A stretch of 64,000 bases of DNA from Pseudomonadota bacterium (GTDB lineage Bacteria > Pseudomonadota > Alphaproteobacteria > Rhizobiales > Xanthobacteraceae): assembly GCA_018242205.1 (NCBI GenBank), contig JAFECJ010000022.1:1-64000 (forward strand), read 5' to 3'. This document shows, one piece after another, positions 7,980 to 17,692 of this stretch. The position numbers and the translations under genes are program-made. The notes under the pieces were generated by a model, which was not told where the DNA came from, made no database searches, and was given only the letters and a program-made list of their open reading frames with translations. Numbering within the stretch: position 1 is the first letter of the stretch; the number at the start of each line of letters is the position of its first letter.

Positions 7980-8954
7980 TTAAGGCTTCAGCGCCACCTC
8001 GGTGGACATCCATTTCCTGGCGGCCTTGTCGGCTTCGTCGCGGACCTGCTGAGTCTGCTTGGCGGCGAAGGCGTCGAGTTCGGGATCGCCGGCGCCGGCC
8101 GCCTTGGCGATGATGTGCCATTTGATGGCCTCGACCGGGTCGGCGGGCAGGCCGCGGCCGGCCATCAAAATGCGGGCGAGGCGGTTCTGCGCGATCGGCG
8201 AGCCGCGCCGCGCGGCGCGCAGGAAGGTGTCGGCGGCGGCGGCCTCGTCTTTTTCGGTGCCTTCGCCGTTGAACTGCATGATGGCGAACTCGACCATGGC
8301 GTCGACATTGCCGGCGATCGAGGCCTTGGCCAGCAGCAGCGCCGCCTGTTTCAGATCCTTCGGCACGCCGCGGCCCTGCTTGTACATGACGGCAAGCGCG
8401 TATTGCGCTTCCGGATTGCCGGCATTGGCGGCGACGCGGAACAGTTCGCCGGCCTTGTTGAAGTCTTGAGCGTATTGCTGGCCCTGCAGATAAAGCAGGC
8501 CAAGATCGTAATTGGCGGCCGGATGGCCGAGCTTGGCTGCTTCGGTGAGCAGGCGGGCGCCTTCGGCCGGATCGCGGGTGCCGGCGCGGCCTTCGAAGGC
8601 AAACATGGCGAGGGCGAACGTCGCATCGCGATCGCCCTTGGCGGCCGCCAGCTTGTACCACTGCGCCGCCTTGACGTCGTCGTGCGGCACGCCCTGGCCA
8701 TTGGCGTAGAGCAGACCGAGCAACGTCATCGCTGCCGGGTCGTTGTCCTTGGCGCGCTTGGTCGCTTCATTGAAGGCGGTGAGGAAGAAGCCGCGCTGAT
8801 AGGCGCCGTAAGCGAGATCGGCGGGCGGGCCGCTTGCGGCCGGCGCGCTCGGCTGCGGCGCGGGCTGCGGCAAAGGCGGCTTCTTGCTCTGCGCCCAGAC
8901 CGGTGTCGTGAGCGCGATCAGCGCCGCCAACGACAGCGCGCGCGTCAAACTCAT
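7980..8954 (-). CDS. exported Sel1-repeat (TPR-like) protein
   Basis: 324 residues with a signal peptide (MSLTRALSLAALIALTTPVWA) and a proline-rich linker. At least five Sel1-like repeats of about 36 residues follow, with cores such as AAMTLLGLLYANGQGVPHD, AANYDLGLLYLQGQQYAQD, EAQYALAVMYKQGRGVPKD and IAQNRLARILMAGRGLPAD. Sel1 proteins are helical scaffolds for protein contacts, often in the envelope. Its ATG overlaps the stop of the ThiE-like gene (ATGA at 8951-8954), so the two are translationally coupled. Confidence 0.9.
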   Translation of the reverse strand: MSLTRALSLAALIALTTPVWAQSKKPPLPQPAPQPSAPAASGPPADLAYGAYQRGFFLTAFNEATKRAKDNDPAAMTLLGLLYANGQGVPHDDVKAAQWYKLAAAKGDRDATFALAMFAFEGRAGTRDPAEGARLLTEAAKLGHPAANYDLGLLYLQGQQYAQDFNKAGELFRVAANAGNPEAQYALAVMYKQGRGVPKDLKQAALLLAKASIAGNVDAMVEFAIMQFNGEGTEKDEAAAADTFLRAARRGSPIAQNRLARILMAGRGLPADPVEAIKWHIIAKAAGAGDPELDAFAAKQTQQVRDEADKAARKWMSTEVALKP

Positions 8955-9613
8955 AGCGCGCCCTCGGGCAACTTGAGATGCGGCGCCAGCGCCGCGATGG
9001 CGCGGGCGGGCTCGCGCCAGATCCAGTCGCCGGCGTCGTGGCCGACGGCGATGAAGTCGGCGCCGGCTTCGACCAGCGGCGCGACTTCGTCGAGCGACGC
9101 GGCAAAGGCAACGCACGGTGCTTCGAACACTTCGGCCCACCACGACACCCGCTCGCGGATGGCGTCGAACGGCGCGCGGCGGCTGTCGGCGTCGATCTCG
9201 CCGAACATGACGTAGTCGCAGCCGGCCTCGGCCGCGGTCATGGCGTCGTGGCGGCTGGCAAGATCGCCGCCCCCGACTACCCAATCGGGCTTCAGGGCTT
9301 CAAGAGCGTCGGTGACGGCATCGACGCCGGAGGCGTGAGCGCCATCGGCGCCGCTGCGGGCCACCAGATTGGCATGGCCGTCGATCAGCAGCGCCGCGCC
9401 GGCGGCTTGCACGGTCGGGGCCAGAGCCTTGATGTGGTTGATCAGCGTGCGCTCGTCGGTCTCGGCGAGGCGCAGCAGCACGGCGGCGATGTCGCCGGCG
9501 GCGAGCGCCGTCTTCAGCGAAGGAATAAAGTCTGCGACGTCGGCGAGCGGCGGCGTGACCAGATAGAGACGCGGCTGCGGGCGCGGCTCGGGGTTCTTCG
9601 GGCGTTGGGCCAT
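8951..9613 (-). CDS. thiamine phosphate synthase-like (ThiE/TenI family) protein
   Basis: 220 residues forming a TIM barrel of the thiamine phosphate synthase superfamily: RLYLVTPPLADVADF at the N-terminus, then AVLLRLAETDERTL, ALLIDGHANLVARSGADGAHASG, CDYVMFGEIDADSRR and a final GADFIAVGHDAGDW. ThiE joins the thiazole and pyrimidine halves of thiamine; TenI-type relatives act elsewhere in the pathway. Parts of the phosphate-binding region differ from classical ThiE, and no other thiamine gene is nearby, so a side role is possible. It overlaps the Sel1 gene by four bases. Confidence 0.75.
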   Translation of the reverse strand: MAQRPKNPEPRPQPRLYLVTPPLADVADFIPSLKTALAAGDIAAVLLRLAETDERTLINHIKALAPTVQAAGAALLIDGHANLVARSGADGAHASGVDAVTDALEALKPDWVVGGGDLASRHDAMTAAEAGCDYVMFGEIDADSRRAPFDAIRERVSWWAEVFEAPCVAFAASLDEVAPLVEAGADFIAVGHDAGDWIWREPARAIAALAPHLKLPEGAL

Positions 9614-9678
9614 GACGCTGCCATGCTAGCCTAATCGGGCGGAATAGGGGCGTCTCTTGCCCGGAGCGGCGGCCGCGA

Positions 9679-10632
9679 TCAAGCCGAGAAATTGACCGCC
9701 GTCGTATTGCCGCCGCAGACCAGCACGGCGACGCGCTCGCCCGGCGCCGGGCGGTAGCGACCCGACAGCAGCGCGGCGAAGGCCGCGGCGCCGCCCGGTT
9801 CGGCGACGATGCGCAGCGTCGACCATAGCGCCGCCTGGGCGCGGCGGATGTCGTCGTCGCTGACCAGCACGACCTTGGGATCGACATAAGCCGAGGCAAT
9901 GGCGAAGGCCATGTCGCCGATACGGCGCGGCGCCAGGCTGTCGGCGGCGATGCCACCCGCGGGCGCATCGACCGGCCGGCCGGCGGCGATGGCGTCGTGC
10001 AGGGTCGGTGCTTCGGCCGGCTCGACCGCCACGACCTTCTTGCGGCCGGCGAACCACGCGGCGACGCCGCCGATCAGGCCGCCGCCGCCGACAGCGACCA
10101 GCACGGTCGTTGCCTCCGGCGCGTCGGCCTCGATCTCGAGCCCGACCGTGCCCTGGCCGCGCAAGGTCTCGATCTGATTGAAGGCGTGGATCTCCAGCGC
10201 GCCGGTTTCGGCCGCGCGCGCCTGGCTCGCCGCCAGCGCATCGGCATAGCGGTCGCCGCCGACCACGATGTCGGCGCCATAGCTCTTGATACGGTCGATC
10301 TTGGCTTGCGAGGAAATGCTCGGCACAAAGATCGTCGCCGGCACGCCGCGCTGCTGCGCCGCATAAGCGACGGCGGCGCCATGATTGCCACCGGAGGCGG
10401 CAATGACGCCGGCCTTCGGCACGTCGCGCTGCAGGAGGTTGGCGAATGCGCCGCGCGCCTTGAACGATCCCGAATGCTGGAGCAGTTCGAGCTTGAGATC
10501 GAGCGGCGCGGCCGTCAGTCCAAAGTCGGCGGCGTCGACCGTGATGGTCGGCGTATGGCGGATGAAGGGGCGGATGATGCGTTCGGTCGCGGCGATGTCA
10601 TCGCGGCTGACGGGGAGCGAGTGATCAGTCAT
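9679..10632 (-). CDS. threonine/serine dehydratase (PLP fold type II)
   Basis: 317 residues of the tryptophan-synthase-beta PLP family. SGSFKARGA carries the Schiff-base lysine, SGGNHG binds the substrate carboxylate, and VAVGGGGLIGG binds the cofactor phosphate. The near end has CGGNTT, as in threonine/serine dehydratases. These enzymes deaminate threonine to 2-oxobutyrate or serine to pyruvate; some relatives are serine racemases or hydroxyaspartate dehydratases. There is no C-terminal ACT regulatory domain, so it is the short catabolic type. The start at 10632 is inferred from family length. Confidence 0.88.
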   Translation of the reverse strand: MTDHSLPVSRDDIAATERIIRPFIRHTPTITVDAADFGLTAAPLDLKLELLQHSGSFKARGAFANLLQRDVPKAGVIAASGGNHGAAVAYAAQQRGVPATIFVPSISSQAKIDRIKSYGADIVVGGDRYADALAASQARAAETGALEIHAFNQIETLRGQGTVGLEIEADAPEATTVLVAVGGGGLIGGVAAWFAGRKKVVAVEPAEAPTLHDAIAAGRPVDAPAGGIAADSLAPRRIGDMAFAIASAYVDPKVVLVSDDDIRRAQAALWSTLRIVAEPGGAAAFAALLSGRYRPAPGERVAVLVCGGNTTAVNFSA

Positions 10633-10890
10633 GGACGGCGGGCTTCCTGATGCGCCTTCAGATAAATCAGTAAATCGGCGACCTGGCAAACCTGATCACG
10701 ATCAGGGTTGTCGCCAGCGGCGGCGATGAACAGGCGTTCATCGTCCAAATTGGATCGATCGCAAGAGGCGCGTCGGCGCAGGATTTGCCGTGCCGATGCG
10801 TTGAATGTCCAGTGACCTTCGTCACGGAACCAAACGCGGTGCCGGGTCGTTAGTGCGGTCTTGTGCCTTGAACTGGAGGATCTTTCGTTC

Positions 10891-11211
10891 ATGAAAGCCA
10901 TTTATCTCGCCGCCGCTCTTTTGATCTCGGGCGCCGCGCTGTCGTCGGCATCCGCCGCGCCATTGGCGCCGATGCAAGGTGTTACCCATCAGGGCCCGGT
11001 CATCGACGTGCAGTATTATCACCGCGACGATGATCGTTATCGCCGTGACGATGATCGTCGTTACCGCCGGCATACGCCGCCGCCGCCGCGTTATCGCCCC
11101 GGTTACCGCTATCGCAGCGCGCCGCATGGCTGGCATCGCTACGATCGCCGCCCCGGAGACTGGCGTCGCCGCGGCTGCGTCATCGTCGGGCCGATGTGGT
11201 TCTGCCCGTAA
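10891..11211 (+). CDS. small exported Arg/Asp/Tyr-rich protein
   Basis: 106 residues with a signal peptide (MKAIYLAAALLISGAALSSASA). The middle is dominated by DDDRYRRDDDRRYRRH and proline-arginine-tyrosine repeats, and the C-terminus RRRGCVIVGPMWFCP holds two cysteines that could form a disulfide. Short proteins of this style are common in the periplasm of Rhizobiales. The ATG at 10891 is preferred because it starts the signal peptide and follows GGAGG. A strong terminator lies just downstream, so it is a single-gene unit. No function known. Confidence 0.75.
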   Translation: MKAIYLAAALLISGAALSSASAAPLAPMQGVTHQGPVIDVQYYHRDDDRYRRDDDRRYRRHTPPPPRYRPGYRYRSAPHGWHRYDRRPGDWRRRGCVIVGPMWFCP

Positions 11212-11233
11212 GCCGACCTTCGGTCATGAAGCG

Positions 11234-11263
11234 AAAAGCCCCGGCGCGCGCCGGGGCTTTTTT
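11234..11263 (+). terminator. strong rho-independent terminator
   Basis: GCCCCGGCGC/GCGCCGGGGC form a 10-bp GC-rich stem (11238-11257) with no extra loop bases, flanked by AAAA on the left and TTTTTT on the right. It ends the small exported protein gene and may also serve the convergent glutathione transferase gene. Confidence 0.9.
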
Positions 11264-11315
11264 ATTTATCGACGTGTAACGCGCCGGCTTATTTGGGCAT
11301 GTTCCTTTCGCCGGC

Positions 11316-11948
11316 TTACGCCGGCATGGGAATCGGGCCCATGTCCTTGGGCACCTTATAACCCTTCTGCACCGCCGGGCGGGCGGCGATGGTCGTGTAC
11401 CAGCGCTTGACGTTCGGATAGGCGTTGAGGTCGATGGTCTGCCATTCGAAGCGCGAGATCCACGGCCAGATCGCGATGTCGGCGATCGAATAATCGCCGG
11501 CGACGAATTCGTGTTGCCCGAGCTGGGTGTTGAGCACCTTGTAGAGCCGGTGCGCCTCTTTCAGATAGCGCTCTTCGGCATAAGGCGCCTTGCCCGGATT
11601 GTACTTCACGAAATGATGGACCTGGCCGAGCATCGGGCCGGGACCGCCCATCTGCCACATCAGCCATTCGATCACCTTGTAGCGGCCCTCGCCGGACTTC
11701 GGCATCAGCTTGCCGGTCTTGTCGGCGAGATAGATCAGGATCGCGCCCGATTCCATCAGCGACATGCCGTTGTCATTATCGACGATGACCGGGATGCGGT
11801 TGTTGGGACCGATCTTGAGGAATTCCGGCTTGAACTGCTCGTCCTTGCCGATGTCGACGGCGTGCACCGTGTAGGGCAGGCCGACTTCCTCGAGCATGAT
11901 GGAAGCCTTGCGGCCGTTCGGGGTGGTCCAGGTGTAAAGATCGATCAA
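11316..11948 (-). CDS. glutathione S-transferase (GstB/Ure2-like)
   Basis: 210 residues with the thioredoxin-like N-terminal domain (IDLYTWTTPNGRKASIMLEEVGL, then IPVIVDNDNGMSLMESGAILIYLADKTG with the cis-proline and the ESGA glutathione-contact motif) and the all-helical C-terminal domain ending SRFEWQTIDLNAYPNVKRWYTTIAARPAV. The family conjugates glutathione to electrophiles or reduces disulfides. The start is a TTG at 11948 with AGGAG in place upstream; no ATG precedes the domain in frame. Confidence 0.9.
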   Translation of the reverse strand: MIDLYTWTTPNGRKASIMLEEVGLPYTVHAVDIGKDEQFKPEFLKIGPNNRIPVIVDNDNGMSLMESGAILIYLADKTGKLMPKSGEGRYKVIEWLMWQMGGPGPMLGQVHHFVKYNPGKAPYAEERYLKEAHRLYKVLNTQLGQHEFVAGDYSIADIAIWPWISRFEWQTIDLNAYPNVKRWYTTIAARPAVQKGYKVPKDMGPIPMPA

Positions 11949-12145
11949 GGCTCGGCTCCTGTGGCGGAAAGACGTCGCAGTCGGGCAGTGGTTTTGACCA
12001 CAGGCGGCGGCGCCACGCAACTCGCCGTCACATTCACATTTTGTTGTGGCGCGATTGGCAGCCATTCGCGCAACGAGCCATCGCTCGCATCGCCCGGCGG
12101 AATGCGCTAGAAGTCGCGCAAGGGCTGACAGAATTGGAGAACGGC

Positions 12146-12847
12146 ATGATCGCGCAGCCCCCCATCCGTCCATTGCAATCGTCGTTGCCGTTGCGGCGCG
12201 CGCGGTCGAGCGCGCCGACGCTTATGCTGGCCTTCTGCGCCTTCGTCGCGCTCATGGCTTCGGTCAGCGGCGCCAGGGCCTGGCATTCGACCGACATGAC
12301 CGGCGCGCTGCCGAAACTCGACTTCACCATGACGCGCGCCAGCGACGGCCAACAAGTCGGCGCCGACGCCTTCAAGGGCAAGGTCGTCATCCTGTTCTTC
12401 GGCTATACGTCGTGCCCCGACATCTGCCCGACCACGCTGATGAATGCCACGACCATGCTGAAGACACTGGGGCCTGGCGCCGACGACGTGCGCTTCCTGT
12501 TCGTCACCGTCGATCCGAAGCGCGATACGCTCAAGGCGCTCAAGGACTATACCGGCAGCTTCGCGCCGCAGATCGTCGGCCTGCGCGGCACGGCGGACCA
12601 ACTGGCGACGCTCGCCAAGCGCTATCGCGTCGCCTATTCGGTGACGCCGGCCGGCGACGGTCACGGTTATGAAGTGACGCACAGCACGGCGGCTTACGTG
12701 TTCAACCGCAACGGCGACATCAAATTGCTGTTCACCGATCTCGCCGCGCCGAACGCCAAGCTCGACGGCATGACCGCAGACCTGCGGCAGATGGTGGCGG
12801 GCGGCGGCGCCGTGAGCTGGTGGCAGCGCGTCTGGAATATGCTGTAG
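12146..12847 (+). CDS. SCO1/SenC copper chaperone for cytochrome oxidase
   Basis: 233 residues: a basic N-terminus, one membrane anchor (LMLAFCAFVALMASVSGARA, about 27-45), then a thioredoxin-like SCO domain with the copper-binding CxxxC at C90 and C94 (TSCPDIC) and the conserved histidine near residue 179 (VTHSTAAYV). It delivers copper to the CuA centre of cytochrome c oxidase. The ATG at 12146 follows GGAGAACGGC. It is convergent with ctaG on the other strand, another oxidase assembly gene, which supports the role. Confidence 0.9.
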   Translation: MIAQPPIRPLQSSLPLRRARSSAPTLMLAFCAFVALMASVSGARAWHSTDMTGALPKLDFTMTRASDGQQVGADAFKGKVVILFFGYTSCPDICPTTLMNATTMLKTLGPGADDVRFLFVTVDPKRDTLKALKDYTGSFAPQIVGLRGTADQLATLAKRYRVAYSVTPAGDGHGYEVTHSTAAYVFNRNGDIKLLFTDLAAPNAKLDGMTADLRQMVAGGGAVSWWQRVWNML

Positions 12848-12866
12848 CGCGCTTCGGCCGGTCCGG

Positions 12867-13829
12867 TCAGCCAGTCCACGCGCGGGCGTCGAAGGTCGGC
12901 CGCGTCGGGCGCTGGTCGGCCGGCAAGGCGGCGAACTGTTGCTCCTCGACGCGCCGCATGGCGTTGAGCACCAGCAGCAGGCCCGCCACGCTCATCATCG
13001 CCGGCGGAATCCAGACGATCAGTCCGCCGACGGTCTGGTCGTAATGCGCGCCTAGTTCGGGATAGATGCGGCCGCACAGATCGTAGAAGCCGTAGAGGTC
13101 GTGTGGATTGAACACGATCATGGCGCCGCCGACGATCTGCGGAAACATCACGACCATGGTGAGCGCGGCGCGGACGCCGAACGAGGTACGCGCCTGCGGC
13201 GCCGGCCGCGGATCGAGCACCAGGCACCAGAACAGGATGCCGTCGACGACCATGCTCCAGTTCATCAGCGCGAACAGGCGCGGGTCGATCATCGCGGCGA
13301 AATGGATCGACGGCACCAGCCAGAAGAAGATCAGGCCGACGAACAGGATGGCGGCGAGCGCCGGCTGCTGCAGCACTTTGACGATGGCGACGAGCAGCGG
13401 ATGGGTCGCGAGCCGGGTGAGCGGCGCCGGCAGGCCGGCTTTGAGCGCGGCGCCCGGCCAGGCGAGCGCGATCAGCACTGGGCCGAGGTGATGCATGGTG
13501 ACATGCTGCAGCCGGTTGAAGAAGAACTGGTGCTCGGCGAGATATTCGTAGCGCGTTTCCAGCACGGCGTAGATCGCCAGCACGCCGACGGCGAAGGCGC
13601 CGCGCCGCAGCCATGACGGCCGTTCGCCGGGCGCGAGACGGATGACGCCGCGCGCGTACCAGAACAAGGTCAGCCAGGCGGCGAGGAATTCGACCCAGGA
13701 GAAATCCCACGGCGCCCAGACCGGCAGGCGCGCGACATGGGTGCGCGCCAGCCACCACGCCAAAGTCGCGGCGGCGCCGATCAGTGCATAGATCGCGGCA
13801 TCGATGGTGCGGCTTGTGGTTTGAGACAT
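12867..13829 (-). CDS. ctaG: cytochrome c oxidase assembly factor CtaG (caa3 type)
   Basis: 320 residues with many membrane helices and the caa3_CtaG pattern: PWDFSWVEFLAAWLTLFWYARGV, then HMLQ-type MHHLGPVLIALAWPGA, FWLVPSIHFAAM and NPHDLYGFYDLCGRIYPELGAHYDQTVGGLIVWIPPAMMS near the end. Histidines sit at helix ends, as expected for metal handling. It assists assembly of aa3/caa3 oxidases. ATG at 13829 is chosen; a TTG 36 bases further upstream is possible. Confidence 0.88.
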   Translation of the reverse strand: MSQTTSRTIDAAIYALIGAAATLAWWLARTHVARLPVWAPWDFSWVEFLAAWLTLFWYARGVIRLAPGERPSWLRRGAFAVGVLAIYAVLETRYEYLAEHQFFFNRLQHVTMHHLGPVLIALAWPGAALKAGLPAPLTRLATHPLLVAIVKVLQQPALAAILFVGLIFFWLVPSIHFAAMIDPRLFALMNWSMVVDGILFWCLVLDPRPAPQARTSFGVRAALTMVVMFPQIVGGAMIVFNPHDLYGFYDLCGRIYPELGAHYDQTVGGLIVWIPPAMMSVAGLLLVLNAMRRVEEQQFAALPADQRPTRPTFDARAWTG

Positions 13830-13951
13830 CGGCGGCGACTCGTCCGTTGCGCGGTGCGCGGACAAATCCCGCGCGCCTCGTCGTCGCCCATTATCGTCCT
13901 AGCGCGCGATGGCGGCCGATGAAAGGCGGAATGAGCGATCGGCGCGCCAAA

Positions 13952-13984
13952 TAAAAAAGGGCCGCGTCTGGCGCGGCCCTTTCG
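13952..13984 (-). terminator. rho-independent terminator of fba
   Basis: On the minus strand AGGGCCGCG pairs with CGCGGCCCT around a five-base loop and is followed by TTTTTTATTT. It lies 20 bases past the aldolase stop and closes the tkt-gap-pgk-fba cluster. Confidence 0.85.
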
Positions 13985-14004
13985 TATCGTCGATGGCGCG
14001 GCGC

Positions 14005-15027
14005 TTACGCCGCCTTCTCCATGTTGGACGCCCACTTCCCGAGCGCGGCCAGCGAGTTCATCTTGGCGCGGTGGTTGAACGCGGCCTGCGCGGCGCCGAC
14101 ATTGCCGGCCTTGCCGGACCAGGCCTTCTGCGGCGCGGCCTGAAGCGCACGGCCGTAGGAGAAGGTCAGGTTCCAGGGCAGGTTGCCGATCTTGTTCATG
14201 GCGTCGAGATGGGCGGTCGCCTCTTCGTCCGACTGGCCGCCGGACAGGAAGGCGATGCCGGGCACGGCGCCGGGCACACAGGCCTTGAGCATCTTCACGG
14301 TCTTCTCGGCGACTTCCTGCACCGAAGCCTTCTTCGCGCTCTTCTTGCCGGCGATCGCCATGTTCGGCTTCAGCACGATGCCTTCGAGCGGCACGCGCTG
14401 GATATAGAGCTGCTGGAAGGTTTCCTTGAGCACGAACTCGGTGACTTCGTAGCAGCGGTCGATGTCGTGATCGCCGTCCATCAGCACTTCCGGCTCGACG
14501 ATCGGCACGATCTGGTTCTGCTGGCACAGCGCGGCGTAGCGGGCGAGCGCATGGGCGTTGGTGTGGATCGCGGTGTAGCTCGGAATGCCGGCGGCGATAT
14601 CGATCACCGCACGCCACTTGGCGAAGCGCGCGCCCTGCTCATAGTACTTCGGCAGGCGCTCGGGCAGCTTGTCGAGACCGGCGGTGATCAGTTCGCCCGG
14701 GCAGTTCGGCAGCGGCTTGGTGCCTTCGTCGACCTTGATGCCGGGGATTGCGCCCATCTGCTCGATGACCTTGACCAGCGGCGTGCCGTCCTTGGCTTTC
14801 TGCCAGATGGTCTCGTCATAGAGAATGACGCCGGAGATGCAGTTCTTCATCGCCTCGGCGGTGCGGAACATCAGTTCGCGATAGTCGCGGCGATTGTCCT
14901 CGGTGTTCTCGACGCCGATGCCATCGAAGCGCTTCTTGATGGTGCCGGTGGATTCGTCGGCGGCCAGGATGCCCTTGCCGTTGGCGGTCATGGCAACCGC
15001 GACTTTGTTCAGGTCAGCGAGATTCAT
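14005..15027 (-). CDS. fba: fructose-bisphosphate aldolase, class I
   Basis: 340 residues of the animal/plant-type class I (Schiff-base) aldolase family. It has GILAADESTGTIKKRF near the start, CPGELITAGLDKL, FAKWRAVI, PIVEPEVLMDGDHD and GIVLKPNMAI with the catalytic lysine; LSGGQSDEEAT and GRALQAA follow. It cleaves fructose-1,6-bisphosphate (and usually sedoheptulose-1,7-bisphosphate) to triose phosphates. It is the last gene of the cluster tkt-gap-pgk-fba. GGGGAG precedes the ATG. Class II aldolase motifs are absent. Confidence 0.95.
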   Translation of the reverse strand: MNLADLNKVAVAMTANGKGILAADESTGTIKKRFDGIGVENTEDNRRDYRELMFRTAEAMKNCISGVILYDETIWQKAKDGTPLVKVIEQMGAIPGIKVDEGTKPLPNCPGELITAGLDKLPERLPKYYEQGARFAKWRAVIDIAAGIPSYTAIHTNAHALARYAALCQQNQIVPIVEPEVLMDGDHDIDRCYEVTEFVLKETFQQLYIQRVPLEGIVLKPNMAIAGKKSAKKASVQEVAEKTVKMLKACVPGAVPGIAFLSGGQSDEEATAHLDAMNKIGNLPWNLTFSYGRALQAAPQKAWSGKAGNVGAAQAAFNHRAKMNSLAALGKWASNMEKAA

Positions 15028-15051
15028 CAGTCTTCTCCCCTCTCGTTACTT

Positions 15052-15178
15052 GCCCCGGACGCAGCGCAGCGCGAAAGCGTTGCGCTGCAGAGCCGGGGCC
15101 GCGTTAAACTCGTTCGTGGCGATCCCGGGTCTGCGGTGCATCACGTCCTTCGGACGTGGCGCACCGCGCCCGGGACGA
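15052..15178. repeat. palindromic intergenic repeat (CCCGGG type) between pgk and fba
   Basis: The segment contains two stem-loops: GCAGCGCA/TGCGCTGC inside CCCCGG...CCGGGG (left), and CCCGGGTCTGCGGTGC with GCACCGCGCCCGGG around ACGTCC-TTC-GGACGT (right). A related copy lies between gap and pgk at 16398-16519. Confidence 0.8.
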
Positions 15179-15191
15179 AGTGACGTTTCCG

Positions 15192-16385
15192 TCACTTCGC
15201 TCTCAAAACTTCAACCCCCGGCAAGGCCTTGCCTTCCAGCCATTCCAGGAACGCGCCGCCGGCGGCGGAAACGTAAGTGAAACGGTCGGTGGCGCCGGCG
15301 GCGTTGAGCGCCGCCACGGTATCGCCGCCGCCCGCCACGGTGACGAGGCGGCCGGCCTGGGTCAATTCGGCGGCGGCTTCGGCCACCGAAACGGTACCCT
15401 TGTCGAACGGTTCCATCTCGAAGGCGCCGAACGGGCCGTTCCACACCAACGTCTTGGCGCGGGCCAGCACCGACACGACACGTTCGACGCTCTTCGGCCC
15501 GATGTCGAGCACCATGTCGGCGTCGCCAACCTGATCGACACCGACGACGCGCGAGGCTGCGTTGGCCTCGAACTTCCGGGCGACGACGACATCGATTGGC
15601 AGCACGATCTCGCGCTTGGCGGCCGCGGCCTGCTCCATGATCTTCTGCGCGGTCGGCACGAGATCACGCTCGGCAAGGCTTTTCCCAACCGGCTTGCCGA
15701 GCGCCAACAAAAACGTGTTGGCCATGGCGCCGCCGATGATCAGCGCGTCGACCTTGGCCAGCAGGTTGCCGAGCAGTTCGAGCTTGGTCGAGATCTTGGC
15801 GCCGCCGACGATGGCGGCGAGCGGCCGCTCCGGATGCTCCAGCGCGCGCGTCAGCGCGACGAGCTCTTCCTGCATGGCGCGGCCGGCATAAGCGGGAAGC
15901 ACGTGGCCGAGGCCTTCGGTCGAGGCGTGGGCGCGATGCGCGGCGGAGAAGGCGTCGTTGACCCAGATGTCGCCGAGCTTGGCGAGCTGCGCCACGAAAG
16001 CCGGATCGTTCTTTTCCTCGCCGGCGTGGAAGCGGGTGTTCTCCAGACAGAGAATGTCGCCGGAATGCATCGCGGCGACCGCCTTCTCGGCGACCTCGCC
16101 GACGCAATCGGCGGCGAAGGCGACCTTGCGCTTGATGACGCGCGCGACTTCGGCGGCGACCGGCTTCAGCGACTGCTTCGGATCGACGCCCTTGGGCCGG
16201 CCGAAATGCGAGAGCAGGATGACTTTCGCGCCCTTGTCGGCGAGCTCGGTGAGGGCGGGGCCGATGCGCTCGATGCGGGTGGCGTCGGTGACGACGCCGT
16301 TATCGACCGGAACGTTGAGATCGACGCGGACCAGGACGCGTTTGCCTTTGACGTCGACGTGATCGAGGGTGTGGAAGTTACTCAT
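15192..16385 (-). CDS. pgk: phosphoglycerate kinase
   Basis: 397 residues, full family length. [14 protein letters not shown] near the N-terminus binds phosphoglycerate, [10 protein letters not shown] is the basic substrate patch, and the C-terminal domain has [25 protein letters not shown] and GGGDTVAAL, which bind ATP. It interconverts 1,3-bisphosphoglycerate and 3-phosphoglycerate with ADP/ATP. It sits between gap and fba on the same strand, with palindromic repeats in both gaps. The upstream extension of the frame runs into a repeat and is not used. Confidence 0.96.
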   Translation of the reverse strand: MSNFHTLDHVDVKGKRVLVRVDLNVPVDNGVVTDATRIERIGPALTELADKGAKVILLSHFGRPKGVDPKQSLKPVAAEVARVIKRKVAFAADCVGEVAEKAVAAMHSGDILCLENTRFHAGEEKNDPAFVAQLAKLGDIWVNDAFSAAHRAHASTEGLGHVLPAYAGRAMQEELVALTRALEHPERPLAAIVGGAKISTKLELLGNLLAKVDALIIGGAMANTFLLALGKPVGKSLAERDLVPTAQKIMEQAAAAKREIVLPIDVVVARKFEANAASRVVGVDQVGDADMVLDIGPKSVERVVSVLARAKTLVWNGPFGAFEMEPFDKGTVSVAEAAAELTQAGRLVTVAGGGDTVAALNAAGATDRFTYVSAAGGAFLEWLEGKALPGVEVLRAK

Positions 16386-16397
16386 GCTCTGTCTCTT

Positions 16398-16519
16398 GTC
16401 CCGGGCGCAGCGCGGCATGAAATGCTGCGCTGCTGAACCGGGACCTTTAAATACTCTGGAGTTTGTAATGGTCCCGGGTCTGCAGCGCGTCACTAACGTG
16501 CCGCGCCGCGCCCGGGACA
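16398..16519. repeat. palindromic intergenic repeat (CCCGGG type) between gap and pgk
   Basis: GTCCCGGG...CCGGGAC on the left (16398-16443) and GTCCCGGGTCTGCAGCGCG...CGCGCCCGGGAC on the right (16471-16518) form two adjacent hairpins. It is the same family as 15052-15178. Confidence 0.8.
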
Positions 16520-16528
16520 GGTCTCAAA

Positions 16529-17536
<1,008 letters not shown>

Positions 17537-17579
17537 TTCTTTGTCGCTCCCGGTCAAAAAAATCCGCTCGTTCAACTGC

Positions 17580-17688
17580 GTCGTGACCGGCTTTATGCCG
17601 GCCATCCACGTCTTGTTTATGGCCAGAACTTTATGGCCAAAGACGGGTTCCAGAGACGTGGATGGCCGCAGCAACTGCGGCCATGACG
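17580..17688. repeat. palindromic intergenic repeat (GGCCATCCACGTC type) between tkt and gap
   Basis: The left half reads GGCCATCCACGTCT and the right half AGACGTGGATGGCC; the outer flanks GTCGTGACCGGC and GGCCATGACG extend the symmetry. A second member of the family lies at 21243-21330. Confidence 0.8.
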
Positions 17689-17692
17689 TAAA

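Noticed and set aside
12041..12145. 35-codon N-terminal extension of the SCO1 gene
   Set aside because: The ATG at 12146 has a good ribosome binding site and gives the normal short cytoplasmic head before the membrane anchor.
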